Source of the DNA: DUZB01 sp964407525
Lineage (GTDB): Bacteria > Desulfobacterota > DSM-4660 > Desulfatiglandales > Desulfatiglandaceae
Assembly (NCBI GenBank): GCA_964407525.1
Contig: CAYOWC010000126.1
Location: 1 to 12,578, forward strand
Length of the DNA stretch: 12,578 nt
Reading direction: 5' to 3'
Part shown: positions 6,694 through 12,578 of the stretch, in pieces
Numbering within the stretch: the first letter of the stretch is position 1
Layout of the letters: every line of letters starts with the position of its first letter
Position numbers and translations under genes: made by a program
Notes under the pieces: model-generated
Databases searched by the model: none
What the model was told of the DNA's origin: nothing
Seen by the model: the letters and a program-made list of their open reading frames with translations, nothing else

Positions 6694-8136
6694 CTACTGG
6701 AGGTCTTGAACCAGTCGCTTAAATTCCCTGGAATCCCCGAGGATACGCCGGGCGGCATCCCGAAGTTTGTCCACTTCCTCCGACTCGAGGGCGAAGGAGG
6801 TGGGGAGCTGCTTCAGGTAGCTCCGTTCGGCCGCATCGTCCAGGGCGTCAAACCGCACTTGAACGAGGTAGAATTCGATATCTCCGCAACCGCCCGGTTC
6901 GTCTGTGATCGGCTCTGATCCGCATCGGCCCCTTTGAACCTCCTCTTTCCACCGGGGAAAGCTCTCTCTTAAGAGCGCTACGGTCTCCTCGTTATAGCGT
7001 TCGATGGCTATGGAAGAGTAGGATTCGAGCGCGGCCGCAAAGGGCGGGACCTCTTCCACCCGATCCCATTTGTCACTAACTTCAGTCTCCGCATTCACCA
7101 GTACAAAGACAATCTTATTGACGTTTTCCATCCCGGCATATTTCAAGGCAACCCATGGACTGCCCATGATGGTAACCCGCTCCAGCGCGGCCCGAAGCCC
7201 CAGGTTATCGGCCACCCCCCCGTCCACCAGATGAATGTAAGGCTTTTTCTTGGAATCCAGGAAGGGCATCATGTTGTTGGCGAGGTCAAAGCGGCGGGAC
7301 CCCACGTCCCTGGGCGGTTTCATGGCCTCCGCCAGTACCTTGGGCAGCTGAAAACCGCACTCGCCCGCATAATTTCGCAAGGTGACGGGAGTCAGCACAA
7401 TGGGTACCGCCGACGAGGCGGCACAGGCCCGGGCAACGGGAAAGGTGGAGAGATCCGAGCAGATCATGTCGAACGTCTCCTGCTGAAAAGAAAAGCGTGT
7501 TCCGTGGACCATATCTGTGGCGTTGATGACGATCATCGGCTCTTTCCGGGCGAGGAGGTCGGCATAGGTTTTTCCATCAAAGACATGCTTGTCATAGTAA
7601 TCCGCCGCCAGATCACTGCGATCGTAATAAGGGGAAAAGAGACGTACCCAGTTGACGGGGTTCAAGAAAATCGCGGCGGCGAGGTCGCCCTCAATGTTCT
7701 TTTTCAGAAACCGGGTCTCAAAATCCTCAAAGAGGCGGTCCCGGAAGAGGCCGTAGTAGGCGGCCGTGAAACTTCCGCCCGAAACCCCGGAGATCCAGTC
7801 TACCTCATCCAGCATGCGCCGTTTTTTCCCATGGATGCTGAGTGTCGTATCTCTAAAAGTTTCGAGTACGCCGTACGAAAATGCCGCGGCCCGGGTTCCC
7901 CCTCCTGAAAAGCTCAGCATAAGCACCAAACGGTCGTCATTTTCCGGATCGACGAGGTTCTTCGCCAGATATCCAGTCTGAAGGTCGGTCTGACTCACAG
8001 GCTGGTTAACGGGGTAGTGGGAGCAACCGCCCACCGCAGCAAACAAGAAAATGATTCCCCAAACCCAACGAAGAAATCGTCCTTGCCGCCACAGCGTAGT
8101 GTATTTCGACAGATTCACTTCAGAACTTCTGTGCAT
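6694..8136 (-). CDS. Patatin-like phospholipase lipoprotein
   Basis: This 480-residue serine lipid acyl hydrolase is anchored in the envelope. A long basic N-terminus leads into a hydrophobic stretch at residues 24-36 and a lipobox VGGC with C38 as the lipidated cysteine. The patatin elements are in order: the glycine-rich oxyanion loop SFSGGGTRA (76-82), the nucleophile elbow GVSGG with S119, and the dyad aspartate D305 in VDGGVADN. The C-terminal part (about 330-480) is the extension often seen in bacterial patatin-like lipoproteins, with QLPTSFAL. AGGAAGGG lies 6 bases before the ATG. The upstream gene ends behind a hairpin terminator, so this gene probably has its own promoter, although I could not identify one. 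The substrate is likely a phospholipid or other acyl ester; specificity is unknown. Confidence 0.92.
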   Translation of the reverse strand: MHRSSEVNLSKYTTLWRQGRFLRWVWGIIFLFAAVGGCSHYPVNQPVSQTDLQTGYLAKNLVDPENDDRLVLMLSFSGGGTRAAAFSYGVLETFRDTTLSIHGKKRRMLDEVDWISGVSGGSFTAAYYGLFRDRLFEDFETRFLKKNIEGDLAAAIFLNPVNWVRLFSPYYDRSDLAADYYDKHVFDGKTYADLLARKEPMIVINATDMVHGTRFSFQQETFDMICSDLSTFPVARACAASSAVPIVLTPVTLRNYAGECGFQLPKVLAEAMKPPRDVGSRRFDLANNMMPFLDSKKKPYIHLVDGGVADNLGLRAALERVTIMGSPWVALKYAGMENVNKIVFVLVNAETEVSDKWDRVEEVPPFAAALESYSSIAIERYNEETVALLRESFPRWKEEVQRGRCGSEPITDEPGGCGDIEFYLVQVRFDALDDAAERSYLKQLPTSFALESEEVDKLRDAARRILGDSREFKRLVQDLQ

Positions 8137-8397
8137 CTCATACCCTTCCTCATAGAATCATAGAGTTATGCTGTTTAAAATCCCATTTCTGGAATATTGG
8201 ACCCGGAGCCCTGACACCCGACACCTCGGCGAGGAAAGGATCTCGAAATTCTTCACCGGAAAGCGGCATGAATCTCATTCATTCACGGGTATTGGCGTTA
8301 GGTTTGAATTGTCTTTATTTCGGCGTTTTTATTCTTTTGTGCGAAGTCTATAAGAAGTGAAAGGGAAAAGATATTGGACTTTGGTCCAATAGAGGAT
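8137..8397. other. Intergenic region between the FixJ-type regulator and the patatin gene
   Basis: This stretch of about 260 bases is AT-richer than its neighbours and has no convincing gene on either strand. It holds the hairpin listed as a terminator near its high end and the patatin ribosome site (AGGAAGGG) near 8150. A promoter for the patatin gene is expected here. The TATGAT visible on the minus strand lies too close to the start codon and has no clear -35 partner. Confidence 0.5.
8360..8391 (-). terminator. Probable intrinsic terminator of the kinase-regulator pair
   Basis: An 8-bp perfect stem (TATTGGAC with GTCCAATA, 8372-8391) closes a 4-base loop just beyond the regulator stop at 8398. 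On the minus strand it is followed by TCTTTTCCCTTTC, a broken T-rich tail. The position fits the end of the kinase-regulator transcript. The stem is only moderately GC-rich and the tail is interrupted by cytosines, so termination may be partial. Confidence 0.55.
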
Positions 8398-9024
8398 TCA
8401 GACTGCCGATGAACGGATTCCAAGTTTTTCGGCAAACCGGACCAGGTCTGCAAAGGATTCGGCCTTCATTTTCTGCATCACCTGGGCCCGGTGAACCTTG
8501 ACGGTTTTTTCGGTTATCCCGAGGTCGTAGGCAACCTGCTTGTTGAGCATGCCGCTCGCCACAAGCTTGAAGACCTCGCGTTCCCGCGGGGTCAGAGTCT
8601 GCAGTCTGGCGGTGAGGATTTTCATTCGTTTATTCTGTTTCATGAGGATGTGATGCTTCTGAATTCCTTGGGAAACCGCCGCCAGGAGTTCATTCTCTTT
8701 GAAAGGTTTTTCCAGAAAATCCGTGGCCCCGGCTTTCAAAGCCCTGACGCTGTCAGGAACCGTACCATAGGCCGTAATAAAAATGATGGGAATGAAAATC
8801 TCCTTTTCTGCCAGGCGGTCCTGGAGTTCCAGTCCGGTCAGCTTGGGCATTTTGATATCCGACACAAGGCAGCACGGCACATGAGGAGGGCTGTAATTCA
8901 TGAATTCCAGCGCCGAGGCAAAGGTCTTGGTTTTATAACCGCCGGATCGCAACAATCGTTCCAGTGCCTTTCGCACGGAAAGATCGTCATCCACCACATA
9001 AACAATCGATTTTTTATCTACCAT
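8398..9024 (-). CDS. FixJ/NarL-type response regulator (REC + LuxR-type HTH)
   Basis: This 208-residue DNA-binding regulator is the likely partner of the kinase just upstream. The receiver domain (about 5-120) has VVDDDLS, the phospho-acceptor aspartate in SDIKMPKLTG, threonine in ITAYG and lysine in LEKPF. The LuxR-type helix-turn-helix (about 142-205) has LTPREREVFKLVASG, NKQVAYDLGITEKTVKVHR and VMQKM, as in FixJ. I chose the ATG at 9024 because AGGGAGG lies 6 bases upstream and the protein then begins right at the receiver domain. The longer frame to 9096 would only add residues overlapping the kinase. Its first 7 bases overlap the kinase gene end, which suggests translational coupling. 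Target promoters are not evident in the window. Confidence 0.94.
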   Translation of the reverse strand: MVDKKSIVYVVDDDLSVRKALERLLRSGGYKTKTFASALEFMNYSPPHVPCCLVSDIKMPKLTGLELQDRLAEKEIFIPIIFITAYGTVPDSVRALKAGATDFLEKPFKENELLAAVSQGIQKHHILMKQNKRMKILTARLQTLTPREREVFKLVASGMLNKQVAYDLGITEKTVKVHRAQVMQKMKAESFADLVRFAEKLGIRSSAV

Positions 9025-11828
9025 GGGGGACCTCCCTGATGCACCGGAAGGGTGAAGGCAAAAACAGCGCCTCCCTCCGGATAGCTGGATGCACAAATGG
9101 TTCCCCCGTGCTCCCTGATGATGGTCTGGCTGATGGCAAGCCCCATGCCCATGCCATGAGATTTTGTTGTGTAAAAGGGTTCAAAGAGGGCTTCGATGTT
9201 CTCTTCATCAATACCAGTCCCAAAGTCGGCGACGGACACCTTCACGGCCGATTCCTTTTCGATCCCCGTTTTGATCACCAGTCGCCGCCGGTCGGCGGAC
9301 ACCCGTTTCATGGCGGCAGCCCCATTTAGAATCAGATTGATGACCACCTGCTGCAGTTGCACGCGATCCCCAAGGACCGGGGGAAGTTCCGGCGAAAAGT
9401 CCCTGATAATCACCAGTTCCCGCAGAAGGGAATCGGCTCGCAAAAGGGAGAGCACGTCCACAATCTGCTCATTTAAGTCCAGAATCTCAAAAGGGATCGG
9501 TTCTTTTTTCAACATGGCACGGATTCTTAAAATGATGCTGTTGGCCCGCCCATTGTCCCTGCTGATGTCCTCAAGGATTTGGCAAACCTCGCTTGTGTCC
9601 GGATCATTGGCCGCCATAAACCGCATGGCGGCTTCGGCGTTGCTCTGAATGGCCGTGAGCGGCTGGTTGATCTCGTGGGCCAGGGACGCAGTCAACTCTC
9701 CCATGCTCCCCATTCGCGTCACATGGGCGAGATGCTCCCACTGTTTTCGGAATTCCGCCTCTGCTTCCATGCGCTCGGTGATATCAAAGGATACGCCCAT
9801 CAGGCGAAACGGTCTGGTATCGCCATATCGCTGCCCGTGCGCAACGATCCAACGGATGCTCCCATCAGGATAGAAGATCCGGTATTCACTCACCAGTCTT
9901 TCGCCGGATTGAAGTGCCCGGTCAACCGCCTGCCGAACCGCCTCATGATCATCGGGATGAATCACTTTGAAGAAATGTTCATACGATATTTTTTCATTCG
10001 GTGGAAAATAAAACAATTCCCTGGTTTTTTCTGAAACCCAGACGTCACCGGTATCCTCATTCATAATCCAAAGCCCAGCCCCGGCGGCATCGGTTGCCAG
10101 TTTCAAACGTCTCTCATTTTCCTGCAATTCATAGTCCACGCGTTTTCGAACGATAGCATTGGCAAAGACCTGTGCGAGCAGTTCCAATTGTTTTACCAGC
10201 GGTTCCGGCCAAACACGCTCCTCCCGCATGGTGCCAAAGCTTAATGCCCCGAAAAGCAGGGTATCACCCCCAGCCGACAAGGGAAAGGTCAATGAGGACT
10301 TAACCCCGTAGTGGCGCCAGGATTCCTGATCGCGAGCCGCCTCCATGGGCGCCGCGTCCGTCGAAATGGCTACGATCTTACCCGATTTCAATTGCCCTAA
10401 AACCCATGGATAATTCGATTCGGCCTCCATTTTTTCCGGAAAAGGCGGCCCCCCTGCCGGCCGATGGACGTGGGTCTGATAAAGGTAACGGGGATCTTCA
10501 AGGGATAACTGCCAAAGCGCCGAGAAGTCCAGCCCTTGAATTTCACAGACGCGGCGCTGGGTACCCAGAATGACCTCGTCGATCCGCTCAGCGGGGAGGT
10601 TGATAAAACCCGCTGAGATTTCGGACAGCAGCCTCTCAAACTCCAGCCGACGTTTCAGCTCCTCCTCGGCAGATTTTCGATGACGTTTTTGGGCCAGCAA
10701 CCATAAGAGCAGCAAGCTCTGTAAGACAATAAAGGCCAGAACACCGATGGCATAATATCTATAATCCCAGAGACTGAATTCCCTGTTCACAATAAGGCTG
10801 CCCGCAGGCAGGACGGAGGCACTCAAATGCCAGTGTTTGAGCTGGCGCCAATCGAACGCATCCAATTGGGGGACCTCCAGCACTCGGGGAACATTCTCCA
10901 CGGTTCTCTCGCCGGCAAGGATCTCAACCAGCACCTGCCCAGCCTTGATGCCGATCTGCTCCAGACTGATCAGTGAGCCACCCACGATGCCCTCACCGAG
11001 CAGGGTGTCCAGAAAACCGAAAACCGGCACTTTTGAAACCCCGGCCAGCATTCGGCATACATCCACGGTGGTCAGGTATTTTCCGTTCAAATCCTGGCCA
11101 AAGGCGGTGATGAACAGAATACTGTCGGAAGAAACACCCGCTGCAGTGGCCAGGATTTCCTTGAGCGGCAGGTTGCTCAGGTAGTGAAATGTCAGTCGGT
11201 CTTCCCAGGGTTTGAAATCTCGCCGCACCCGTTTTTCCAGCCATTTATCCAAAGGATGGTTTCCCCCCGCCACATAGACGTGCCTTGCATCGGGAACCAG
11301 TTTGAGCGCGGTTTCAAGGGTTGGTTTAAAATCCGGGATGACCAGGTGAAGAATAATTTGGCGCCCTGTTTCAGGCATTTTATAGCCCTGGGGCAAATAG
11401 AGGGCCAGGACCGGGACATGGGGAAAAAGGGTTTGACACTCGTCCAGGAGAAATTTCAAGGCCTCGGGGTACAGGGTGATAATAAAATCGATCTTACGAT
11501 GGGCGTAGCGTTGACGCATCAGCTCCAGCAAAAGAGCTCGGCTTTCCGGGTCGGGGTTTCGCACCAGGTCCAAGTGTTCATAAAATTGGTTTCTGATGCC
11601 GATGCCGCCTGACGAGAGCGTTTCCGAAAGCCCCCGGTTGGTTTTTTCGAAAGCGGGGATATTGGATTCGAAAGCGTTCAGAATGAGAATATTCTTATTT
11701 TCCAGAGAGTTTGAAGACTGGGTCTGAGGATACGCGAGGCCGCAACCCAGACTATAAGAGAGCAACATGCTGAGCAATATGGGATAAAAAGAGGTTGTCC
11801 ATCTTTTTCGGCGATCAACCGACATCAC
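9018..11828 (-). CDS. Sensor histidine kinase with periplasmic ABC-substrate-binding-like sensor, GAF and PAS domains
   Basis: This membrane kinase has 936 residues. A signal/anchor helix lies at about 14-32 and a periplasmic domain at about 45-330 resembles the ABC substrate-binding-like sensor of bacterial kinases (ILILNAFESNIPAF, IDFIITLYPEAL, GFLDTLLGEGIVGG). A membrane helix spans 358-379, a GAF-like domain about 400-560, and a PAS domain about 572-690 (WVSEKTRELF, HPDDHEA, DITER). The kinase core has H718 in SLAHEINQPLTA, the N-box around N831-N835, DFGTGID at 868, FEPFYTTK at 882 and GMGMGLAI at 892. It is an orthodox FixL-like kinase without a receiver. It may start at the GTG at 11828 (AAGGA 8 bases upstream) or at the ATG at 11825. 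It overlaps the regulator gene by 7 bases. The ligand is unknown. Confidence 0.93.
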   Translation of the reverse strand: MMSVDRRKRWTTSFYPILLSMLLSYSLGCGLAYPQTQSSNSLENKNILILNAFESNIPAFEKTNRGLSETLSSGGIGIRNQFYEHLDLVRNPDPESRALLLELMRQRYAHRKIDFIITLYPEALKFLLDECQTLFPHVPVLALYLPQGYKMPETGRQIILHLVIPDFKPTLETALKLVPDARHVYVAGGNHPLDKWLEKRVRRDFKPWEDRLTFHYLSNLPLKEILATAAGVSSDSILFITAFGQDLNGKYLTTVDVCRMLAGVSKVPVFGFLDTLLGEGIVGGSLISLEQIGIKAGQVLVEILAGERTVENVPRVLEVPQLDAFDWRQLKHWHLSASVLPAGSLIVNREFSLWDYRYYAIGVLAFIVLQSLLLLWLLAQKRHRKSAEEELKRRLEFERLLSEISAGFINLPAERIDEVILGTQRRVCEIQGLDFSALWQLSLEDPRYLYQTHVHRPAGGPPFPEKMEAESNYPWVLGQLKSGKIVAISTDAAPMEAARDQESWRHYGVKSSLTFPLSAGGDTLLFGALSFGTMREERVWPEPLVKQLELLAQVFANAIVRKRVDYELQENERRLKLATDAAGAGLWIMNEDTGDVWVSEKTRELFYFPPNEKISYEHFFKVIHPDDHEAVRQAVDRALQSGERLVSEYRIFYPDGSIRWIVAHGQRYGDTRPFRLMGVSFDITERMEAEAEFRKQWEHLAHVTRMGSMGELTASLAHEINQPLTAIQSNAEAAMRFMAANDPDTSEVCQILEDISRDNGRANSIILRIRAMLKKEPIPFEILDLNEQIVDVLSLLRADSLLRELVIIRDFSPELPPVLGDRVQLQQVVINLILNGAAAMKRVSADRRRLVIKTGIEKESAVKVSVADFGTGIDEENIEALFEPFYTTKSHGMGMGLAISQTIIREHGGTICASSYPEGGAVFAFTLPVHQGGPPW

Positions 11829-11967
11829 TGGGCCCGTCCTTCACATTGTACATGCCGCATCAAGGGATTGCCCCATATGTCTCTTGGCATACCAACGGCG
11901 TATTGATGAGATGCGTCTTTAGGATTTGGATAGGGATGTTGAATAGGCCTTGTACCTGACAGAGCGG

Positions 11968-11996
11968 AAAAAATCAAGGCACATAAATAGTGCCTG
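11968..11996 (-). terminator. Weak candidate terminator downstream of the thioesterase gene
   Basis: On the minus strand AGGCAC pairs with GTGCCT (11995-11990 with 11982-11977) around a 7-base loop and is followed by TTGATTTTTT ending in six thymines. The stem is only 6 bp and competes with a longer hairpin formed by the same upstream arm, so its activity is uncertain. Confidence 0.35.
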
Positions 11997-12018
11997 AACG
12001 AAAACCGTGTTCAGGCAC
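11990..12018. repeat. Perfect 10-bp inverted repeat
   Basis: GTGCCTGAAC (11990-11999) and GTTCAGGCAC (12009-12018) are exact reverse complements separated by 9 bases. The hairpin could form on either strand. On the minus strand it would sequester the arm needed for the weak terminator just downstream. It could alternatively be a protein-binding palindrome; both readings are inference. Confidence 0.7.
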
Positions 12019-12072
12019 GATTGCGGAATGCGGACTTGTCCACCCGCAGTTTGGTGGATTGCGGAATGCGGA
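12019..12072. repeat. 16-bp direct repeat with GCGGAAT-type units
   Basis: GATTGCGGAATGCGGA occurs at 12019-12034 and again at 12057-12072, a spacing of 38 bases. Each copy is itself built from near-7-base TGCGGAA units. Short units of this type are common intergenic low-complexity sequence in some bacterial genomes. Confidence 0.75.
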
Positions 12073-12212
12073 ATAATGCTCGGACCCACCCCCACTTCCC
12101 AGCCATCGGTCTTCTTAAGGTAGCTGACAGAATAAGCGTAAGTAGAGGATGAGATGGATATATTTGCTGAGTTGGCAATATTCCACCCATTGATAGTTAT
12201 TATAGGGAACTG

Positions 12213-12578
12213 TCAATCCAGAAATTTCGGCGGCAGGTTGGACTGCCCGTCTATTTGCAGGGACTCAAGTACCATCATGGTTGCGGTCCCGTGGGCCAGA
12301 AGCCTTTTAGTTTCCCCGTCCTTAATGACGGCCTTGCTCAAACAGAGACTTTTCCCGGTTTTAATGACTTCCCCTTCCGCGAAGAAAACTCCACTCGATG
12401 CAGGGGCAAGATAATTCAGTTTCATCTCTACAGTAGTCAGTCCTTTCGGTTCTTCCACTTCGGTATAACTTGCCCAGAAGCAGGCCGCGTCTATCAAAGA
12501 TGAATAGACGCCTCCATGGACAATCCCGTAGGGTTGAAGGTGCTTTTCCGACACCTCTACCTTCAGCACAGACCGTCC
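12213..12578 (-). CDS. PaaI-family hotdog-fold thioesterase, 5' end outside window
   Basis: The 121 codons seen here remain open to the window edge. The GTG at 12569 is therefore probably an internal valine in the GRSVLKVEV strand and not the start. The key motif is HLQPYGIVHGGVYSSLIDAA, the HxxPxGxxHGG plus catalytic-acid region of PaaI/YbgC-like acyl-CoA thioesterases. TTVEMKLNYLAPA and the late strand LLAHGTATMMVLE also fit the hotdog fold. Family members are usually 130-160 residues, so some 10-40 are missing. It would hydrolyse a cytoplasmic acyl-CoA or aryl-CoA of unknown identity. It lies 384 bases upstream of the kinase gene on the same strand and need not share its transcript. Confidence 0.9.
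   Translation of the reverse strand, partial: GRSVLKVEVSEKHLQPYGIVHGGVYSSLIDAACFWASYTEVEEPKGLTTVEMKLNYLAPASSGVFFAEGEVIKTGKSLCLSKAVIKDGETKRLLAHGTATMMVLESLQIDGQSNLPPKFLD

Larger units (their letters stand above)
11829..12212. other. Intergenic region upstream of the kinase gene
   Basis: These roughly 380 bases carry no convincing gene. They hold a cluster of complementary arms (11977-12018), a minus-strand T-run, and a 16-bp direct repeat (12019-12072), each listed separately. The kinase ribosome site (AAGGA) is near 11840. No -35/-10 pair stood out. Confidence 0.6.

Noticed and set aside
7231..7908. Plus-strand 225-codon frame inside the patatin gene
   Set aside because: It is antisense to the catalytic part of a clear patatin-like protein and shows no domain or start signal of its own.
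8491..9039. Plus-strand 182-codon frame across the FixJ-type regulator
   Set aside because: It is the complement of conserved receiver and helix-turn-helix coding sequence and matches nothing recognisable.
9025..9096. Longer start for the FixJ-type regulator
   Set aside because: The added residues are not receiver-like and are the kinase gene end read in another frame; a strong ribosome site fits the ATG at 9024.

Overview
This window reads as a draft-assembly piece of a Gram-negative bacterial chromosome. An outer-membrane FadL-type porin, Sec-exported periplasmic proteins, a lipoprotein and FixJ-type two-component genes all point to an outer membrane. The gene mix resembles Desulfobacterota (the former Deltaproteobacteria), but that is an impression from protein style and not a tested assignment. 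All supported genes lie on the minus strand, so transcription runs from high to low coordinates. A run of 100 N at 3274-3373 is a scaffold gap.

Layout in transcription order. (1) 12578-12213: a 5'-truncated PaaI-type hotdog thioesterase. (2) 12212-11829: a non-coding stretch with three mutually pairing inverted-repeat arms and a 16-bp direct repeat. (3) 11828-8398: a sensor histidine kinase (periplasmic ABC-substrate-binding-like sensor, GAF, PAS, HisKA, HATPase) overlapping a FixJ-type response regulator, followed by a hairpin that looks like a terminator. (4) 8136-6290: a patatin-like phospholipase lipoprotein and a stand-alone receiver-domain protein. (5) 6204-1: a tightly spaced cluster of a large Cys-type sulfatase, a DUF2092 protein broken by the N gap, a small Gly/Val-rich secreted protein, a second DUF2092 protein, a small protein with a Gln-rich heptad repeat and a DUF6515-like tail, and a FadL/TodX-family outer-membrane channel that runs off the window.

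How the genes may work together (inference). All six products of the last cluster carry export signals. They make a plausible envelope pathway in which the FadL channel admits a hydrophobic sulfate ester, the periplasmic sulfatase removes sulfate, and the DUF2092 and small proteins bind or carry substrate or assist the outer membrane. The upstream kinase has a periplasmic ligand-binding domain and could sense a related compound, but no operator links it to the cluster. The most notable observations are the sulfatase/DUF2092/FadL cluster itself, the repair of the gap-split DUF2092 gene, the two repeat-containing small secreted proteins, and the attenuator-like arms upstream of the kinase.
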